The translations under genes and the position numbers were made by a program. The notes under the pieces were generated by a model. That model was not told the origin of the DNA. It did no database searches and saw only the letters and a program-made list of their open reading frames with translations. A stretch of DNA of 64,000 nucleotides, from the NCBI GenBank assembly GCA_020974905.1, contig CP087563.1, positions 4,526,001 to 4,590,000 on the forward strand. The letters run 5' to 3'. Source of the DNA: Planctomycetes bacterium syqfu (GTDB lineage: Bacteria > Planctomycetota > Phycisphaerae > Phycisphaerales > Phycisphaeraceae). The first letter of the stretch is position 1, and each line of letters begins with the position of its first letter. Positions 18,373 through 27,273 of the stretch are shown piece by piece.

Positions 18373-19443
18373 ATGGCCCTTGATCTCGCAATCCTGCCCG
18401 GTGACGGTACCGGACCGGAAGTCGTTGCTGAAGCAGTTAAAGTTCTCCAAGCCATTGCCAAGGCAGAAAACTTCGAATACACCACCAAGGAATATGACTT
18501 CGGCGGTGATCGTTACCTGTCCACCGGCAAGATCATTGACGATGAAGAAATTGCCCAACTCCAGAAGCATGATGCCATCCTGCTTGGTGCTGTCGGTCAC
18601 CCCGACGTGAAGCCCGGCATTCTGGAAAAGGGTCTGCTCCTGAAGATGCGCTTTGCCATGGACCAGTACATCAACCTGCGTCCGGTCAAGCTTTATCCCG
18701 GCGTGGACACCCCGCTTAAGGACAAGACCCCCGAAGACATCAACTTCGACGTCATCCGTGAAAACACTGAAGACCTTTACTGCGGTAACGGTGGCATCAT
18801 GCGTCAGGGTACTGCCCAGGAAGTTGCCACCCAGGAAATGATCGCCACCCGCTTCGGTGCTGAGCGTTGCCTGCGTTATGCGTTTGAATATGCCAAGCGC
18901 AAGAAGGAATCCGGCGAAGGCAAGGGCATGCTCACCCTCGTCCACAAGACCAACGTGCTCACCTACTGCGGCGACCTTTGGTTCCGTGCCTTCAACGAAA
19001 TCGGTGAAGCCGACTACCCCGACATCAAGCGTGACTACAACCACATCGACGCAGCCTGCATGTGGTTCGTCAAGAACCCCGAGTTTTATGACACCATCGT
19101 CGTGCCCAACATGTTTGGCGACATCATCACCGACCTCGGTGCCATGATTCAGGGTGGTATGGGTATCGCTGCCGGCGGTAACATCAACCCCGACAAGGGC
19201 GGCACCAGCATGTACGAACCCATCGGTGGCTCTGCTCCCAAGTACACGGGACAGAACGTCATCAACCCGCTTGCCGCCATCGGCGCCCTTGCCATGCTGC
19301 TGCAGAACTCCGGCCAGAAGGCTGCTGGCGATCGCGTCGAAGCTGCCATCAAGAAGGTCACCCCCAAGCTCAAGAGCTTGTCCGCTGGTCGCATGGGTTA
19401 CTCCACGACCGAAGTCGGCGACCTGGTCATCGACAACCTGTAA
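18373..19443 (+). CDS. leuB: 3-isopropylmalate dehydrogenase-type beta-decarboxylating dehydrogenase
   Basis: 356 residues of the isocitrate/isopropylmalate dehydrogenase superfamily: ILPGDGTGPEVV at the N-terminus, DVIRENTEDLYCGNGG, HKTNVL, the metal-binding NMFGDIITDLG and the cofactor loop EPIGGSAPKYTGQNVINPLA. LeuB oxidatively decarboxylates 3-isopropylmalate in leucine synthesis. The H-GSAPKY-type loop and length favour LeuB, but RENTEDLY is also seen in NAD-isocitrate dehydrogenases, and no leuA or leuCD is nearby. GGAG 8 bases upstream selects ATG 18373. Codon use is strongly biased, suggesting high expression. Confidence 0.82.
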   Translation: MALDLAILPGDGTGPEVVAEAVKVLQAIAKAENFEYTTKEYDFGGDRYLSTGKIIDDEEIAQLQKHDAILLGAVGHPDVKPGILEKGLLLKMRFAMDQYINLRPVKLYPGVDTPLKDKTPEDINFDVIRENTEDLYCGNGGIMRQGTAQEVATQEMIATRFGAERCLRYAFEYAKRKKESGEGKGMLTLVHKTNVLTYCGDLWFRAFNEIGEADYPDIKRDYNHIDAACMWFVKNPEFYDTIVVPNMFGDIITDLGAMIQGGMGIAAGGNINPDKGGTSMYEPIGGSAPKYTGQNVINPLAAIGALAMLLQNSGQKAAGDRVEAAIKKVTPKLKSLSAGRMGYSTTEVGDLVIDNL

Positions 19444-19475
19444 ATTCAGTTTGTCACCGACAATCGAATATCCAA

Positions 19476-19508
19476 AAAACGCACGGCAATTCGTCGTGCG
19501 TTTTTTTT
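19476..19508 (+). terminator. Terminator of leuB
   Basis: AACGCACG and CGTGCGTT form an 8-bp stem followed by eight T residues, 35 bp after the leuB stop codon. Confidence 0.88.
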
Positions 19509-19522
19509 ATGTCTCTTCCCAT

Positions 19523-19606
19523 TTAGCCGCATCACTTGTGATGCGCTTAACTTGACGATGTGGTTCACAACACGACGCGCATCACAAGTGATGCGGCTAA
19601 ATAAAT
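19523..19606. repeat. Perfect inverted repeat with TTTAGCCGCATCAC ends
   Basis: ATTTAGCCGCATCACTTGTG starts a 26-bp arm repeated in reverse complement about 30 bp later. Each arm itself contains the GCATCAC/GTGATGC palindrome. A related single hairpin (GCATCGC/GCGATGC after TTTAGCC) follows ppk1 at 26876-26903. Confidence 0.75.
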
Positions 19607-19646
19607 CACATCCGTTCATGCACCACCACGGTATCATGTACCTCAC

Positions 19647-22211
19647 ATGTATCACGAACCTTCCGGCATTATCCCTTTTGACCAAACGCCCCACCGTCCG
19701 GGGTGGATGACGCATCTGGCGATTGCGGCCATGGTCGGGATTGTCTTGGGCTCGGTCACCGGCTTCCCAACGTTGTGGCTGAGTTTATGTGCGGTCTGTC
19801 TGGGGGCAGCCGGTTTCGTGTTGCTGACCAAGCGACCGGATTTCTGCGCGCGGTACCTGATCCTTGCTGCATGTGCCTTCGGCTTTGCCAACTGGTATCA
19901 GGCATCCCATCAATACATCCGTGCCGATGACATCCGCCAATACGCACAGCAGGAATCCCAACTCATCGACCTGACGGGAACCATTGTTTCACCCACGCAT
20001 TTTTCGACACCCAAGCGCGGCGCACTGGGACAGTTCAGCTACCAATCCCCTGCAACGCTGTTTGTCATGCAGGTCGACACCATCACCAAGCATGGCAAGC
20101 CTGAATCGGCGTCGGGTAAAACGCTGGTCAAGATCGAACAGATCGACCCCACCCTGGCAGTCGGCCAACGCCTGCGTATCACCGGCTGGTTCCGCCAAAC
20201 CCAGGGGCCGTCCAATCCCGGCGAATATGACTACCAGCGGATGCTCGCCCAACAGGACATCCACACGCGCGTCACCCTCAAGAGTGTTGCCAACGTCACG
20301 CGACTTGAATCGCCCGGTGGTTTGAATCACCTGCGCCGCTTTCGGGGTTGGTGTGCAGAACATGCCAACAAAGCTTTGTCACTGGGCATGAAACACAACA
20401 GTCGCGAACTGGGCTTATTGCAGATCATGCTGCTGGGTCAGCGTGGGGGGAACCTTGATGAGTTGGATGATGCGTTCCGCGAAGTGGGTTTGGCACACCT
20501 GCTGTCGATCAGCGGCGCGCATCTTGGCATCCTGCTGTACCTGTCCCTCTTTGGCGCGATCCTGATCACGCAATATCCGCGCCGACAAATCTGGATCGTC
20601 ACGGCGGTGTTGGTTTTTTACATGATCGTCGTGCCAACCCGCGTCCCCATCGCCCGCGCCGGTGTCATGGCTGGGGCGTTTTGCTTCTGCTCACTGACGG
20701 GCCTGATCATCGGGCGAATCAATATCCTGGGTTTGGCAACGCTCGTGGTTTTACTCTGGCGTCCAGCGGACTTATTCACGCCGGGGTTCCAACTGAGCTT
20801 CGGCACGGTGGCAGGACTTGCTGTCTTCGTCCCCAATGTCAGCCGGTTTCTGTATCCCGATCCACGGGTGATGCTCATTGAACATACGCGACATCGGATT
20901 GCGCGAAAAGTGGCGGATTACTTTGCAGTAAACATTGTCGCGTTTTGTGTGGCACTGCCGTTGGTGGCATACCACTACCAAATGCTCTGCCCGTGGAACA
21001 TGGTCTTGACGATGTTGGCATTGCCACTGGTGACGATGATGCTAGGGCTTGGGTTTCTCAAGATCATGCTGGGGATGTTTTTCCCGAGTATCGGTTTGTT
21101 GTTATCCGGTTTAACGAGTTGGGCGACGCAGATGCTTGCCTCGCTGGTGGAGAGTGGGCGAACTTGGCCGCTAGCGAGTATCGGTTTGGGGGCAGGTCCG
21201 AGTGTGTGGTGGATGCTTGGCGCGCTGATGGTGGTTTTCGCCTTGTTTTGCGGGGTGTTTACCAAACGTCGCAAAGAGCTCGCGGGAATGATCGTGTTCT
21301 TGTGCGTGTGGTTAGCTGTCCCCATGTTGCCAACCTGGCGAACCATCCCCGTCTCAGTGTTACCCCGTTCGACACCGATGGCAACGCTGCGCAGCGTGTC
21401 GGTGGGCAATGGGTCCTGCTACATCCTGCAACTCAAACCGCGACAGCGATGGAAGTCCGACTATGTGTTGATGTTCGACTGTGGTTCACAGCAGTTTCTC
21501 GATGCTGGCAAACGCAGTGTGTTACCGACGCTGGAAAATCTGAACATTCGACAGATTGACTGCCTGATGCTTTCGCATGCGGATATTGATCATTACGGCG
21601 GTGTGCTGGATGTGGCCGATGGTGTGCGGATTAAGCAAGTGTTACTGCCACAGCATATGCTCGATGATGCACAAGCCAATCCGCGAAAGGCGACAGCAAA
21701 TCTGCTTAAGGGTTTGGAAACTCGGCAGATTCCGATTCACGTGGTGCATGCCGGTTGGAAACATACGTATCAGGAACATGCGTTAGAACTGATCTGGCCG
21801 CCTGTCCAAAGTGACTTCCCAGTGGAGCGTCACAACGATTCATCCCTTGTTTTAAGTGTCCAAACGCATGGCAGTCGCATCCTGCTAAACGGTGACATTC
21901 AACAGCGCGCGATCACTGCGATGCTCGCGCGCGGGCTGGATCTCAAAGCCGACATCACGGACCTGGCACATCATGGCAGCATCGTCAAAGCCACGCCGGA
22001 TTGGTTGCGTGCGGTCAACCCGGAGATTGCCATCCAATCCGCCGGTTGGTCGCGACTCTACGGTGACCGTGATAAGTGGCCTGCGTTATTTGAACAAACC
22101 GGTGTCCAGACACAGCGCTTCATCACCGCCCCCAATGGCATGATCAGTGTGCATATCACCGTGGATGGCAGCATTAAAGTAGAGCGCTTTATCCAATCCA
22201 CTGAAAATTGA
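19647..22211 (+). CDS. comEC: ComEC/Rec2-type DNA uptake channel with metallo-beta-lactamase domain
   Basis: 854 residues. The N-terminus has several membrane helices and a DUF4131-like region (~20-190). The competence domain (~215-520) has the signature LLSISGAHLGILL and ten or so helices. The C-terminal MBL domain (~575-850) keeps LSHADIDHYGG (the HxDxDH metal motif) and DLAHHGS. ComEC carries single-stranded DNA across the inner membrane in natural transformation. All three parts are present, so the gene looks intact. No comEA or pilus gene is adjacent. The ATG at 19647 has no strong ribosome-binding site. Confidence 0.93.
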   Translation: MYHEPSGIIPFDQTPHRPGWMTHLAIAAMVGIVLGSVTGFPTLWLSLCAVCLGAAGFVLLTKRPDFCARYLILAACAFGFANWYQASHQYIRADDIRQYAQQESQLIDLTGTIVSPTHFSTPKRGALGQFSYQSPATLFVMQVDTITKHGKPESASGKTLVKIEQIDPTLAVGQRLRITGWFRQTQGPSNPGEYDYQRMLAQQDIHTRVTLKSVANVTRLESPGGLNHLRRFRGWCAEHANKALSLGMKHNSRELGLLQIMLLGQRGGNLDELDDAFREVGLAHLLSISGAHLGILLYLSLFGAILITQYPRRQIWIVTAVLVFYMIVVPTRVPIARAGVMAGAFCFCSLTGLIIGRINILGLATLVVLLWRPADLFTPGFQLSFGTVAGLAVFVPNVSRFLYPDPRVMLIEHTRHRIARKVADYFAVNIVAFCVALPLVAYHYQMLCPWNMVLTMLALPLVTMMLGLGFLKIMLGMFFPSIGLLLSGLTSWATQMLASLVESGRTWPLASIGLGAGPSVWWMLGALMVVFALFCGVFTKRRKELAGMIVFLCVWLAVPMLPTWRTIPVSVLPRSTPMATLRSVSVGNGSCYILQLKPRQRWKSDYVLMFDCGSQQFLDAGKRSVLPTLENLNIRQIDCLMLSHADIDHYGGVLDVADGVRIKQVLLPQHMLDDAQANPRKATANLLKGLETRQIPIHVVHAGWKHTYQEHALELIWPPVQSDFPVERHNDSSLVLSVQTHGSRILLNGDIQQRAITAMLARGLDLKADITDLAHHGSIVKATPDWLRAVNPEIAIQSAGWSRLYGDRDKWPALFEQTGVQTQRFITAPNGMISVHITVDGSIKVERFIQSTEN

Positions 22212-22295
22212 AACTGTCTCATAGCGTTCATTTCGACTACCATAACACGGCTGATTGCATTTCATTCAAGTCCATCACCAGGGGGCATTTGATCC

Positions 22296-23351
22296 ATGGC
22301 CATTGTTCTGTTTCCTGTCATCCTGTTTTTTATTGTGTTCGTGATCGCTCGTGTTTTCTTTGGCAAAGGCAAGCCGGTCCTCAGTGAACCCTACTGTGCC
22401 AAGTGCGGCTATGACCTGCGGGTGAATTGGGATTCGTCGATGGCCTGCCCGGAATGTGGGGCGGACCTCAAGGCCAAGGGTGCGGTGAATTTTGGGACGA
22501 TGAAAAAGTCACGCCCCTGGGTGACGGTTGCCATCATCATGCTCGTCCTGCTTTTAACCGTGCTACTCCTGGCTGGTGTGACCATACCCATTCGCCGCAA
22601 CACCAATCCTGGGAAAATCACCAAACTCACGAACAACAATTTGATCGTCAATCTCCCGACGCGCATTGACGAGCCGTGGACCTGGAATGAACTCAAAGCA
22701 CGCTACATGGCAGGTCAACTCAGTGACAAGGAAGTCGATGAGATGCTTGCTGAACTGATCAATGGTTTGAAGCTCAAGCCGATCGCTGAGCGCGGCCCCA
22801 TTCACTGGGCAACCAACTTCCTGCAGACGCTTATTGACGATGAGAAAATCTCGCCGGCGCGTTTTGCCCAATTGATGAAAGTGTATTTCGGTCCCGGCCC
22901 GACCAAGTTCCATCCCATCACCAGCAAGATGCAGCCGAACTGGTCAGCCATCTACGCTTCTTTCACACAGCCCTGGTCATTGGGATCAACCGATAAAACC
23001 AAGCCACACTGCAAGCTGGTTTCCGTAGTGGTTGAAGGTGACGAAGAAACGCCGTTGCTATTTGTCCCTGAAGCACAGACGCATTGGCAATTTGAGCAGG
23101 TGGTGAAGCTGGATTCGCTACCAATCACGTTTTCTTCGGGTAGTCGTATTTGCCTGCGGAACACACTGGAACCCGGCGAACATGTACTGCGGCTGAAATT
23201 TCTCACCGAGCTTTACCCATCGCTTGGCCCCATGGACAAACCTTCGGAGACAGACAAGCCTTTTGCAAGCTATACGCATGTCCAGCCACTGAAAGTGACG
23301 GTGGACGAGACGGGTCGAATCATCTGTGAAAAACTGACGATTCTGCGCTAA
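22296..23351 (+). CDS. Zinc-ribbon membrane protein, paralog 1
   Basis: 351 residues. One N-terminal helix (LFPVILFFIVFVIARVFF), a treble-clef-like zinc ribbon CAKCGYDLR...CPECG (about 33-55), a second helix (TVAIIMLVLLLTVLLLAGV, ~75-97) and a large soluble C-terminal region with WTWNELKARYMAGQLSDKEV and GPIHWATNFLQTLIDD. GGGGG lies before the ATG. The next gene, 21 bp downstream, is a clear paralog in order and motifs (WHWQELERRMTNGDLSAEQI, GPLHWANQFIADIL). The CxKCGYDLR ribbon is a common planctomycete membrane-protein module of unknown role. Confidence 0.82.
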   Translation: MAIVLFPVILFFIVFVIARVFFGKGKPVLSEPYCAKCGYDLRVNWDSSMACPECGADLKAKGAVNFGTMKKSRPWVTVAIIMLVLLLTVLLLAGVTIPIRRNTNPGKITKLTNNNLIVNLPTRIDEPWTWNELKARYMAGQLSDKEVDEMLAELINGLKLKPIAERGPIHWATNFLQTLIDDEKISPARFAQLMKVYFGPGPTKFHPITSKMQPNWSAIYASFTQPWSLGSTDKTKPHCKLVSVVVEGDEETPLLFVPEAQTHWQFEQVVKLDSLPITFSSGSRICLRNTLEPGEHVLRLKFLTELYPSLGPMDKPSETDKPFASYTHVQPLKVTVDETGRIICEKLTILR

Positions 23352-23372
23352 TCTGCTGGGGGAATCACGACC

Positions 23373-24488
23373 ATGCCCATTCTCTATCTCCCGATCTACC
23401 TGCTTGTCGGACTGCTGATCTATCTCGGGCCGGCAACGGTGCTGCTTTATTTCGGACTCTGGCGGAAGATGCGGCTAAGTCATCCGCGCTGCGCAAAATG
23501 TCGCTATGACCTGCGGACCTGCTGGGATCAGACGGCCTGCCCAGAATGTGGCAGTGATATCCAAAAGCCCAACGGCGTGCTGTTTGCTGAGCGTGGCCTG
23601 CAAAAACCGCTTCTGGTGATTGCGCTACTCTGGTTGACCGCCCCGGTCCTCGTGGGCATTGTCACCCTTGCCATCAGTCAGACCACCGGTATTCAGGCAT
23701 TGCCCAAAACCAGTACCCACAGACTCATCGCAGCACTCAGCAGCAGCAACATGGATCAGCCCTGGCACTGGCAGGAACTTGAGCGCCGCATGACCAACGG
23801 TGACCTGTCGGCAGAACAAATCAACGCATGTCTCGTGAAACTCACCGAGCATCTGAAAACCAAACCACCTGCCAACCGTGGTCCATTACATTGGGCCAAC
23901 CAGTTTATCGCAGACATTCTCAACTCCGGCAAAGTCACCGACAAAAACCTGGTCGATTTCTTCGAAACCTACTATGGCTATCCGATTCGCTTTACCAGTT
24001 TTCGCATCAGTCAACGTTACAAACGCAATGAGGTCATGAAAGTCAGTCTGGTGTTTTACCATTCTTGGGAACTGCGCAACAATGCGCCGGAGCCTCAATG
24101 CTTTCTGACGGGTGTCGTTCTTGAAGGGGACACACCGACACCGATCGCATTTGAATCTCTGGAGTTTCGCGCGATCCAGCAGCAGCGAGACGACCATGCC
24201 GTGCCGATCTCGCTGGACTTTGGGCTCAGTGATTTGTATCTGCTTCGTGTGTTACCTGAGGGAGAGCATGTGCTGGTCTTCTCTTTTGCCATCCGCTATG
24301 ACAAGCCCATCACCGCGAATCTCAAACAGGATGCAAGTCAACGGACCGTCTGCATCACCCGTAAAGATGTCCGCGTCAAGGTGGTCATCAACAAGATTGG
24401 CGTGGGGAAAGTGACGGCACTCAACGACACAGGAGCCCCTGAAGTAGCCACCACGAGCAAGCCCCAGACTATGCCACAAACACCGTAA
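23373..24488 (+). CDS. Zinc-ribbon membrane protein, paralog 2
   Basis: 371 residues. Helix 1 (YLLVGLLIYLGPATVLLYFG), zinc ribbon CAKCRYDLR...CPECG (~40-60), helix 2 (~76-98, LVIALLWLTAPVLVGIVTLA), then a soluble domain sharing the pattern of the preceding gene; the C-terminal part (HVLVFSFAIRYDKPI) is again similar. The two genes are 21 bp apart, same strand, and probably arose by tandem duplication. GGGGGAA precedes the ATG. A role as a pair is possible; function unknown. Confidence 0.82.
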   Translation: MPILYLPIYLLVGLLIYLGPATVLLYFGLWRKMRLSHPRCAKCRYDLRTCWDQTACPECGSDIQKPNGVLFAERGLQKPLLVIALLWLTAPVLVGIVTLAISQTTGIQALPKTSTHRLIAALSSSNMDQPWHWQELERRMTNGDLSAEQINACLVKLTEHLKTKPPANRGPLHWANQFIADILNSGKVTDKNLVDFFETYYGYPIRFTSFRISQRYKRNEVMKVSLVFYHSWELRNNAPEPQCFLTGVVLEGDTPTPIAFESLEFRAIQQQRDDHAVPISLDFGLSDLYLLRVLPEGEHVLVFSFAIRYDKPITANLKQDASQRTVCITRKDVRVKVVINKIGVGKVTALNDTGAPEVATTSKPQTMPQTP

Positions 24489-24680
24489 CGCAGCATGCCT
24501 CATCTCATCTGAGTCACAAGATTGCCTGCTTTTGAAGTTGTTCAGATTCGGTAAAAAACGCGTATTGGACCTTCCTGAACCAAGGCTGGGCATTGTGTCA
24601 TCAGCGCCAAGTGGTAAGATTTGACTCTCGGTCCATTGCCTGAAACCTCATTTGAATTGATCAAGACAGGATTTGCTTTC

Positions 24681-26873
24681 ATGAATGACACCCCCGGAAA
24701 TCCCGGAAACCCGGAAAATCTCACCCCGATCAGCGAGATGCCCAATGAGGAGTTATTCCTTAATCGCGAATCCAGTTGGTTGGAGTTTAACCGGCGTGTG
24801 CTTCATGAAGCATTGGACAGCCGAACGCCATTGCTTGAACGTGTGGCATTCCTGGCGATCTTCAATTCCAATCTCGATGAATATTTCCAAAAGCGCGTCG
24901 GCGGACTCAAGCGGCAGATCAATGCAGGCGTCACCACCCGCACAGTCGATGGCATGACCGCGCAGGATCAACTGGCCCTGATCCGTTCGACCGTGCTCGA
25001 AGATTTGCAAACACAGGCCAAGTGCTTTGAGGAACAGGTCAAGCCTGCTTTGGCTCAAGAAGGTGTACATCTACTTAAATGGGATCAACTCACCGACGAA
25101 GAAAAGCAGTACACCGATGACTACTTTGAAGACAACCTTTTCCCGGTCCTCACACCGTTGGCAGTGGACCCCGGTCACCCGTTCCCGTTTATCAGTAACC
25201 TTTCGACTTCGCTGGGTGTGATTCTGCGTTACCCTGATGGGGCATCAACGCATGACGATTCGGAGACGGGTGAGATTCAGTTTGCCCGTGTGAAGGTGCC
25301 GCGTATTTTACCGCGATGGGTCCGCCTGAATGAAGGTGGCGAAGACTATCGATTCATTCACCTTGAGGATCTGATTTACCAGTATCTGGATCGTCTGTTT
25401 GAAGGGATGATCATTGAAGACGCCATGCCGTTTCGCATCTCGCGTAATGCGGATGTTGAACGTGATGAGGAAGATGCTGAAGACCTGTTGGAACTGGTCG
25501 AACAGGAGTTGCGTGAGCGTCGCTTTGCCAAGGTCATTCGCCTTGAGGTGCCATCCAATCCCAACGAGAAGATGGTTCGGTTCCTCATGGAGGAATTGGA
25601 ACTCGATGAGAATGATGTCTACGTCATGCCTTCGGAACTGGATTACACCGACCTGTGGCTGATTAACGGCTTGAGCATCCCGCGCTTGTCCAACAAGCCC
25701 TGGCAACCGCAGACGCCGGTGCGATTGATGGACACCGAGGCGGACATTTTCAGCATCATTCGTGGCGGTGACATTCTGGTGCATCACCCGTACGACTCGT
25801 TTGCTGCCAGTGTCGAGCGGTTCATCGCTGCTGCTGCTAGAGACCCCAAGGTCGTTGCCATCAAGTTGACGTTGTACCGGACCGCCAAGGACTCGCCGTT
25901 CATCCCGCAGTTGATTCGTGCTGCTGAGGAAGGCAAGCAGGTGGTCGTGCTCGTGGAACTCTCAGCCCGCTTCGACGAAGAGCGTAACGTGGCGTTGGCC
26001 CAGACCCTGGAAAAAGCAGGCATTCACGTGGTCTACGGTCTGGTCGGACTCAAGACGCATACCAAGACCGCGCTGGTTGTCCGACAGGAAGCTGACGGCA
26101 TGCGTTCGTATTGTCACATCGGCACCGGCAACTACAACTCCAAGACCGCCAACCTCTACACCGACTTGGGCCTGTTCACCGCCAAACCGCACATCACCAG
26201 TGAACTCACGCAGGTGTTCCACTTCCTCACCGGCCGCAGTCTCAAGCGTGACTTCAAGCATCTGCTTGTCGCACCCATCAACATGAAGCGTCGGTTCTAT
26301 GAACTGATCGATCGCGAGATCACCCACACCATCGCATGGAAGGAACGTGGCGGTGATCTGAACGATCCGAACCGGCCTAAGATCATTGCCAAGATGAACA
26401 GCCTTGAAGACCGGGGCATTGTCCGCAAACTTTACGAAGCCTCGCAGGTCGGTGTCCGCATCGACCTGAATGTCCGCGGATTCTGCTGCCTGAAGCCCGG
26501 AGTCCCCGGTATGTCGGATAACATCAAGGTCATCAGCGTCATCGGTCGATTCCTTGAACACGAACGCATTTACTACTTCCACAACGAAGGTGCTCCCGAG
26601 TACTTCATCGGCTCAGCTGACTGGATGTACCGCAACCTCAATAACCGCGTTGAATGCATCACCCCCATCCAGGAACCGTCACTACAGAAGAAACTCTGGC
26701 ATATTCTCGAGACGCTGTTTAACGATCAGCGTCAGGCGTGGGACATGCAGCCCGATGGCAAATACATCCAACGCAAGCCCCAGAACGAGACTCAGGAAAA
26801 AGGCACCCACGACATCCTCATGGAAGTCACCAAGCGCGAAATCCTCGGGGTCACCGGCAAGGGAGGCCGCTGA
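24681..26873 (+). CDS. ppk1: Polyphosphate kinase 1
   Basis: 730 residues, typical size. It polymerises the gamma phosphate of ATP into polyphosphate. Family motifs: NRESSWLEFNRRVLHEA at the N-terminus, NSNLDEYFQKRV, DPGHPFPFISNLS, YDSFAASVERF, LVELSARFDEERNVALA, LKTHTKTALVVR (containing the histidine region that is phosphorylated in the family), YCHIGTGNYN and IGSADWMYRNLNNRVE. All four PPK1 domains (N, H, C1, C2) are therefore present. The ATG at 24681 has CAGGA upstream; an upstream in-frame start at 24621 would add residues not in the family. No ppx is beside it. Confidence 0.96.
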   Translation: MNDTPGNPGNPENLTPISEMPNEELFLNRESSWLEFNRRVLHEALDSRTPLLERVAFLAIFNSNLDEYFQKRVGGLKRQINAGVTTRTVDGMTAQDQLALIRSTVLEDLQTQAKCFEEQVKPALAQEGVHLLKWDQLTDEEKQYTDDYFEDNLFPVLTPLAVDPGHPFPFISNLSTSLGVILRYPDGASTHDDSETGEIQFARVKVPRILPRWVRLNEGGEDYRFIHLEDLIYQYLDRLFEGMIIEDAMPFRISRNADVERDEEDAEDLLELVEQELRERRFAKVIRLEVPSNPNEKMVRFLMEELELDENDVYVMPSELDYTDLWLINGLSIPRLSNKPWQPQTPVRLMDTEADIFSIIRGGDILVHHPYDSFAASVERFIAAAARDPKVVAIKLTLYRTAKDSPFIPQLIRAAEEGKQVVVLVELSARFDEERNVALAQTLEKAGIHVVYGLVGLKTHTKTALVVRQEADGMRSYCHIGTGNYNSKTANLYTDLGLFTAKPHITSELTQVFHFLTGRSLKRDFKHLLVAPINMKRRFYELIDREITHTIAWKERGGDLNDPNRPKIIAKMNSLEDRGIVRKLYEASQVGVRIDLNVRGFCCLKPGVPGMSDNIKVISVIGRFLEHERIYYFHNEGAPEYFIGSADWMYRNLNNRVECITPIQEPSLQKKLWHILETLFNDQRQAWDMQPDGKYIQRKPQNETQEKGTHDILMEVTKREILGVTGKGGR

Positions 26874-26875
26874 CC

Positions 26876-26903
26876 CATTTAGCCGCATCGCTTGCGATGC
26901 GAT
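26876..26903. repeat. Hairpin repeat after ppk1
   Basis: GCATCGC-TT-GCGATGC follows TTTAGCC immediately after the ppk1 stop codon. It is related to the arms at 19523-19606 and may act as a 3' end or RNA-stability element. No T run follows. Confidence 0.55.
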
Positions 26904-26948
26904 TGGGGACTCGCATTACCGCAGACATTTGATATCCTGTTAAACGAA

Positions 26949-27026
26949 ATGATCAAGACAACCACCACAACCACGACTGTGACTACCACGCCCGAATTAA
27001 ACGGGGACGTGTCGCTGGTTGTTTGA
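26949..27026 (+). CDS. Threonine-rich leader peptide of thrS (candidate attenuator)
   Basis: A 25-residue frame starts ATG ATC AAG and reads MIKTTTTTTTVTTTPELNGD then VSLVV. Ten of 25 residues are threonine, seven in one run. It ends 28 bp before a terminator hairpin (27055-27086) and about 250 bp before thrS, the threonyl-tRNA synthetase gene. This is the layout of a ribosome-stalling attenuator like the E. coli thr operon leader, but in front of a synthetase. The ribosome-binding site is weak (AAACGAA). A hairpin GTTTGA...TCAAAC (27021-27038) and a possible antiterminator (27003-27014 with 27055-27064) support switching. Expression is not shown. Confidence 0.75.
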   Translation: MIKTTTTTTTVTTTPELNGDVSLVV

Positions 27027-27086
27027 GCTTGATCAAACAGATATGAAAACCATCACGACCGTCCAACGTTGGGCGGTCGTTTTTTA
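27003..27086 (+). promoter_or_regulatory. Attenuator region of thrS: antiterminator, pause hairpin and terminator
   Basis: GGGACGTGTCG (27003-27014) can pair with ACGACCGTCC (27055-27064) as two 4-bp blocks, competing with the terminator stem. TGGTTGT (27016-27022) can pair back to ACAACCA in the Thr-codon run (26957-26963). A ribosome stalled on Thr codons would mask that run and favour the antiterminator. The pairings are by eye; no folding energy was computed. Confidence 0.55.
27055..27086 (+). terminator. Attenuator terminator upstream of thrS
   Basis: ACGACCGTCCA and TGGGCGGTCGT form an 11-bp stem with one G-T pair and a small loop, then TTTTTT. It lies between the leader frame and thrS, where a terminator would block thrS transcription. 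Confidence 0.85.
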
Positions 27087-27089
27087 TTG

Positions 27090-27194
27090 TCAGGCGAGCC
27101 GCGTCGTGTCGGTGCGGGATTGACCCCAGGTCAATGTTTCAAACCATTTGAGCTTCGCTCAACCCCGCCGCAACACGCAGCGGCTCGCCTGAAC
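27090..27194. repeat. REP pair of the RAYT-associated family, copy 1
   Basis: CAGGCGAGCCGCGTCGTGTC at 27090 and the opposed CGCAGCGGCTCGCCTG ending at 27193 form an inverted pair about 105 bp long. It lies in the 5' region of thrS, after the attenuator. The same sequence flanks the transposase gene at 62309. Confidence 0.8.
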
Positions 27195-27273
27195 AGAGCA
27201 ATCACCTTTGTGGTGAAGCACGAGAGAGCGCGATACACTATGCAACTCGCTCAAAAATTCAGGAGTCCGACAG

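Noticed and set aside
27027-27273. T-box leader upstream of thrS
   Set aside because: No specifier loop or conserved T-box sequence was seen; the Thr-codon leader explains the terminator better.
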